Assembly: GCA_017399695.1 (NCBI GenBank)
Contig: JAFQBK010000008.1
Span: 1-35,546, forward strand
Reading direction: 5' to 3'
Source: Clostridia bacterium
Lineage (GTDB): Bacteria > Bacillota > Clostridia > UBA1381 > UBA9506
Length of the DNA: 35,546 nt
The translations under genes and the position numbers were made by a program. The notes below the pieces were generated by a model. The model was not told where the DNA came from and did no database searches. It saw only the letters and a program-made list of their open reading frames with translations. Positions 33,168-35,546 of this stretch are shown one piece after another. Each line of letters begins with the position of its first letter. Position 1 is the stretch's first letter.

Positions 33168-34613
33168 GTGTCAAAAAAGAGGCAAATTATGAAATTTCAA
33201 GCTCCGGATGATGTTATAAAACTAGATTATTTACAAAATGAAATGGAAGTGCCTGATAGAAAAAATATAATTCTTACCATTGATCCCCAAAAGGATGATT
33301 ATGCTATAAGCAATATGCTATGGGCGCTTAATGGCGGAAAAACATATTCTAAAATTAAAGAAAAAAACAAGATTGATTCTTTGGACACTGACAAGAGAAA
33401 AGAGAAGATAAAGAGCATTAGAGAAAAATTTGCCTCAAATTTTGTTCTCGATTTTAGCAACAGAGAGCATTTGCTTGAAACATATTTAAAAAATGATAGT
33501 GAAGAAATTCCGGATACAACTACTAACGCTTTGGGCGGTTGTCGTATATCAGTAAAATGTGGAGAAGGAATTCTTAATTTCATATATGCTGATTTCGATG
33601 AAGTTTACAATATGCTTAAGGGCAAAGAATATGTCGTGAAATATTCTGATGCAAAAGAAAAAAAGAATTATGATATTTTTTACAACCAATATGCTCATTA
33701 TTGCAATACTTTGTATAACTATGAAGATTTGTTTGCCGCTTCATTATATACTTATATCTGTCCGCCGGTTATAGAAAATGACTTCAAAGGCAAAAGTTCG
33801 CATGAACTGGTTTTGAACTTTTATGTTCAGATGCTCAAATATTGGCAAGGTTTTTACCTTGATGTAATTGAATTTTGCTACGACGAAAATTATTATCCTG
33901 AAATTTTGGGAGACCTGTGCCCACACGAAAGGTATTATTTATATTGCGTAATGAACAAAATACCCAAAACACATATTTTGAAGCAGAAATATAGTTTCGT
34001 TGATAATAAGCTATCGGGTGATACGATGCCATTTGGGTTGCCGCTTGAAGAAATTGACAAGAGATACGAAAAGAAGATTAACATAGATAAAGAATTCAAG
34101 AAATTTGCCAAGGAATATGAATTTCGTGCTGATGTACTGCAAGGTCTTCTTCGCACGCCTCAATTCATGCATATTTGTTATGATTTTTCTACCATAGAAG
34201 AAGTATTAAATATCGAGCTTATGCGTATGTTTGAACTTGACTTGCGGTTTATCAAATGTCAATGGTGCGGTAAATATTTTGTTCGCAAGACAGAAAAAGA
34301 TGCCAGATATTGTGATCGAATTGTACCCGGAACAAACAAAACTTGCAAAGATATAGCTACAATTGAAAATTTCAAAAAAAATCATCAAGACGACATTCCA
34401 ACACAGATATATCAACTTTACTACAAACGATATTCTGCAAGAATTCAGGGAAGTAAAAAGCGAAAAGACGAATTCAAAAAATGGAAATTTGAGTCTTCAG
34501 CAAAAAAGATTGATTGTGAAGAAGGCAGAATTACCGTGTATAAATATGATGATTGGAATTTTGATTATTTTCCTAACAGACCGGGAACAAAATTCTTTAA
34601 AGACAAAAAATGA
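33168..34613 (+). CDS. zinc-finger protein of unknown function (DUF6076-like)
   Basis: The 481-aa protein has no signal peptide or membrane segment. Its clearest feature is a C-terminal zinc-binding knuckle: CQWCGKYFVRK (cysteines 364, 367), RYCDR (382) and TCKD (393), followed by a basic stretch (RYSARIQGSKKRKDEFKKWK). This resembles the finger of CGNR-type and DUF6076 proteins of Clostridia; I base the DUF name on memory of the layout, so it is tentative. The first 350 residues are rich in Tyr, Asp and Lys, with no enzyme motif I know. It starts with GTG at 33168 after AAGGCGG. It is a single gene with its own promoter and terminator, and base use is AT-rich. A DNA- or RNA-binding regulator is possible. 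Confidence 0.8.
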   Translation: MSKKRQIMKFQAPDDVIKLDYLQNEMEVPDRKNIILTIDPQKDDYAISNMLWALNGGKTYSKIKEKNKIDSLDTDKRKEKIKSIREKFASNFVLDFSNREHLLETYLKNDSEEIPDTTTNALGGCRISVKCGEGILNFIYADFDEVYNMLKGKEYVVKYSDAKEKKNYDIFYNQYAHYCNTLYNYEDLFAASLYTYICPPVIENDFKGKSSHELVLNFYVQMLKYWQGFYLDVIEFCYDENYYPEILGDLCPHERYYLYCVMNKIPKTHILKQKYSFVDNKLSGDTMPFGLPLEEIDKRYEKKINIDKEFKKFAKEYEFRADVLQGLLRTPQFMHICYDFSTIEEVLNIELMRMFELDLRFIKCQWCGKYFVRKTEKDARYCDRIVPGTNKTCKDIATIENFKKNHQDDIPTQIYQLYYKRYSARIQGSKKRKDEFKKWKFESSAKKIDCEEGRITVYKYDDWNFDYFPNRPGTKFFKDKK

Positions 34614-34640
34614 GGTTAAGCATAAAAAGTATGCTTAACC
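34614..34640 (+). terminator. first hairpin after the zinc-finger gene
   Basis: A perfect 11-bp stem GGTTAAGCATA / TATGCTTAACC with loop AAAAG begins inside the last base of the stop region. It is not followed by a good T-run, so it may be an mRNA-stabilising hairpin rather than a terminator. Confidence 0.6.
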
Positions 34641-34648
34641 AAAATGTA

Positions 34649-34676
34649 AGAGGATAGGCGGTTGTGCCTATCCTCT
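34649..34676. terminator. second hairpin, between convergent genes
   Basis: A perfect 11-bp stem AGAGGATAGGC / GCCTATCCTCT lies 8 bp before the stop of the convergent secreted-protein gene. TATTTTATT follows on the plus side. It probably ends transcripts from both sides. Confidence 0.7.
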
Positions 34677-34683
34677 CGCTATT

Positions 34684-35232
34684 TTATTCCATTGTGCCGA
34701 CCATTTTATTTATGTCGCCATCTGAGTCTACAATGATGGTTTGGGTTTTACTCGTAGCTACATAGCCGAAGCCTTTGATGTAGGCTTTATTTTTTTCTTC
34801 TATGATTTCATTTCTTATTTTAGTTTCCTCATCGGTGAGGTAGCAGGTATCTTTTGCCATAATTTCGTCATTTGGATTTATGGGTTTTTCCGGATTCTTT
34901 TCCCATTTCGCATAAAGTACATCAGGCTTTGTGAATTTGAATGTTGTTACCTGATTTTGCTTTGTTCTCGGATCGGTGAACCATCCCTTGAATGTGTAAC
35001 CGTATTTTGTCGGGATGTAACTTTCAAGACTGATGCTTTCACCATATCTTTTGGTTATTGGTCTAATAAAGCTTCCGCCGCCCGATGCGAAGGTTAAGGT
35101 TACATTTCCTACGATTCCGAGTTCGTTGTCGAAAGTCACACGATACTTACTGAGCCACCAAGGTGCCGCCGATGCCGTTTGTGTCAGCAGTATAGTCACT
35201 GCCAATGCCGTACATAATACTTTTTTCTTCAT
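34684..35232 (-). CDS. secreted protein with an InlB-type (Listeria-Bacteroides) repeat
   Basis: The 182-aa protein has a signal peptide (MKKKVLCTALAVTILLTQ, likely cut after ASA near residue 22) and one InlB B-repeat-like unit (about 38-112) with YGYTFKGWFTDPRTKQNQ followed by LYAKWE. This beta-grasp-like repeat is common in surface and adhesion proteins. The last 70 residues (NPNDEIMAKDTCYLTDEET onward) are of unknown function. No cell-wall anchor motif is seen, so it should be released or held by partners. I start at the ATG 35232 because AGGAG lies 9 nt upstream; an ATG nine bases earlier would touch that site. It is a single gene. Confidence 0.8.
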   Translation of the reverse strand: MKKKVLCTALAVTILLTQTASAAPWWLSKYRVTFDNELGIVGNVTLTFASGGGSFIRPITKRYGESISLESYIPTKYGYTFKGWFTDPRTKQNQVTTFKFTKPDVLYAKWEKNPEKPINPNDEIMAKDTCYLTDEETKIRNEIIEEKNKAYIKGFGYVATSKTQTIIVDSDGDINKMVGTME

Positions 35233-35349
35233 AATTTTCATCTCCTGATTTTTGTATTTACCTTTCGGCAACACAAACATACCACAGAAGATGGCATAAG
35301 TCTACGAAGGTTTTTCAAAATGGCTTTTCTTTGGTTACAGCGTATCATA

Positions 35350-35383
35350 TTTTGATATGGCATCTTTGAAATATTTATCAAAA
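35350..35383. promoter_or_regulatory. inverted repeat within the promoter of the sigma gene
   Basis: TTTTGATA (35350-35357) and TATCAAAA (35376-35383) form an 8-bp inverted repeat with an 18-bp gap, enclosing the -35 box TTGAAA (35366-35371). A -10 TATAAT follows at 35388-35393 (16-nt spacer). It is a possible operator on the promoter of the gene starting at 35468. Confidence 0.4.
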
Positions 35384-35393
35384 ATGTTATAAT
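35366..35393 (+). promoter_or_regulatory. sigma-A promoter for the partial sigma gene
   Basis: TTGAAA (35366-35371), a 16-nt spacer and TATAAT (35388-35393), 74 nt before the TTG start at 35468. Confidence 0.6.
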
Positions 35394-35467
35394 TAATTTG
35401 ACTTTTTTTAATTCTGAATCGTCTAATAGATGTAAGAGCTTTTACAAAGGTGAAAGGAGGCACTATA

Positions 35468-35546
35468 TTGTACGAACTGTTCGAGCAGAAATATAAAGAA
35501 TGTGAAAAGTCTTTGTTCTTAGTTGCTTTCGGTTATCTTCACAACA
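35468..35546 (+). CDS. start of an ECF-type sigma factor, cut by the window end
   Basis: Only 26 codons are visible. They start with TTG at 35468, supported by a strong AAAGGAGG (35453-35460) 7 nt upstream, and read YELFEQKYKECEKSLFLVAF then GYLHN. The pattern of an acidic/basic helix followed by LFLVAFGYLHN is like the region 2 start of ECF and sporulation-like sigma-70 proteins of mobile elements, where DAEDA usually follows. The rest lies outside the window. Confidence 0.5.
   Translation, partial: MYELFEQKYKECEKSLFLVAFGYLHN

Larger units (their letters stand above)
30700..35546. mobile_element. left part of a putative integrated element (serine recombinase, cargo genes), right end outside the window
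   Basis: From the 3' end of tRNA-Leu to the window end the genes are a large serine recombinase, two very small proteins, a zinc-finger protein of unknown function, a secreted repeat protein and a sigma factor. Codon choice and base composition are more AT-rich than in the housekeeping genes to the left. The partial tRNA-Leu duplicate lies next to this boundary. No conjugation or phage structural gene is visible in this part, so the type of element is unknown, and the exact left boundary is inferred only. Confidence 0.45.

Noticed and set aside
1..35546. CRISPR arrays, restriction-modification or other known defence genes
   Set aside because: I saw no regularly spaced repeats and no cas, methylase or restriction domains in any convincing coding region.

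Overview
The window looks like chromosome from an anaerobic, endospore-forming Gram-positive bacterium of the class Clostridia. The support is a complete spoIIA operon (spoIIAA-spoIIAB-sigF) with Spo0A-type boxes in front of it, plus spoIIP and spoVAD, AddAB-type recombination nucleases, S-layer homology (SLH) surface proteins, strong AGGAGG ribosome binding sites and frequent GTG/TTG starts. I cannot name the species or family from sequence alone. The left 30 kb has ordinary chromosomal composition. The last 5 kb is more AT-rich, starts beside a tRNA-Leu gene and carries a large serine recombinase, so it looks like the start of an integrated element that runs off the window.

Layout. 1-303: an odd imperfect palindrome carrying two outward-facing tRNA-like T-arms, a terminator hairpin, and a tRNA-Met(CAT) on the minus strand. 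304-3494: lysS, a one-pass membrane protein and an orphan SigB/F/G-type sigma factor. 3497-6104: a SulP anion transporter divergent from a TPP-riboswitch-controlled thiamine transporter, thiT. 6103-11262: birA (minus), then spoIIP, an AI-2E-family permease, rsmG and spoVAD (plus). 11265-14834: addA (minus), divergent from spoIIAA-spoIIAB-sigF (15022-16574). 16620-20015: a solitary MsmK/UgpC-type sugar-ABC ATPase and tex. 20081-26732: a surface locus with two SLH proteins, a membrane-anchored protein of unknown function and a CapD/EpsC-type nucleotide-sugar dehydratase. 26867-30247: addB.

30449-30699: a 38-bp orphan 5' half of tRNA-Leu followed 164 bp later by a complete tRNA-Leu(CAG). 30755-35546: a large serine recombinase preceded by two small genes, facing a 481-aa zinc-finger protein across overlapping divergent promoters; then a secreted protein with an InlB-type repeat and the first codons of an ECF-type sigma factor cut by the window end.

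The sporulation genes act together: SpoIIAA/SpoIIAB hold and release sigma-F in the forespore, SpoIIP later helps engulfment, and SpoVAD loads dipicolinate. AddA and AddB form one nuclease-helicase although their genes lie 12 kb apart here. The most unusual structures are the tRNA-like palindrome at the left edge and the duplicated tRNA-Leu half beside the recombinase element at the right edge. I did not find a clear new defence or metabolic system.
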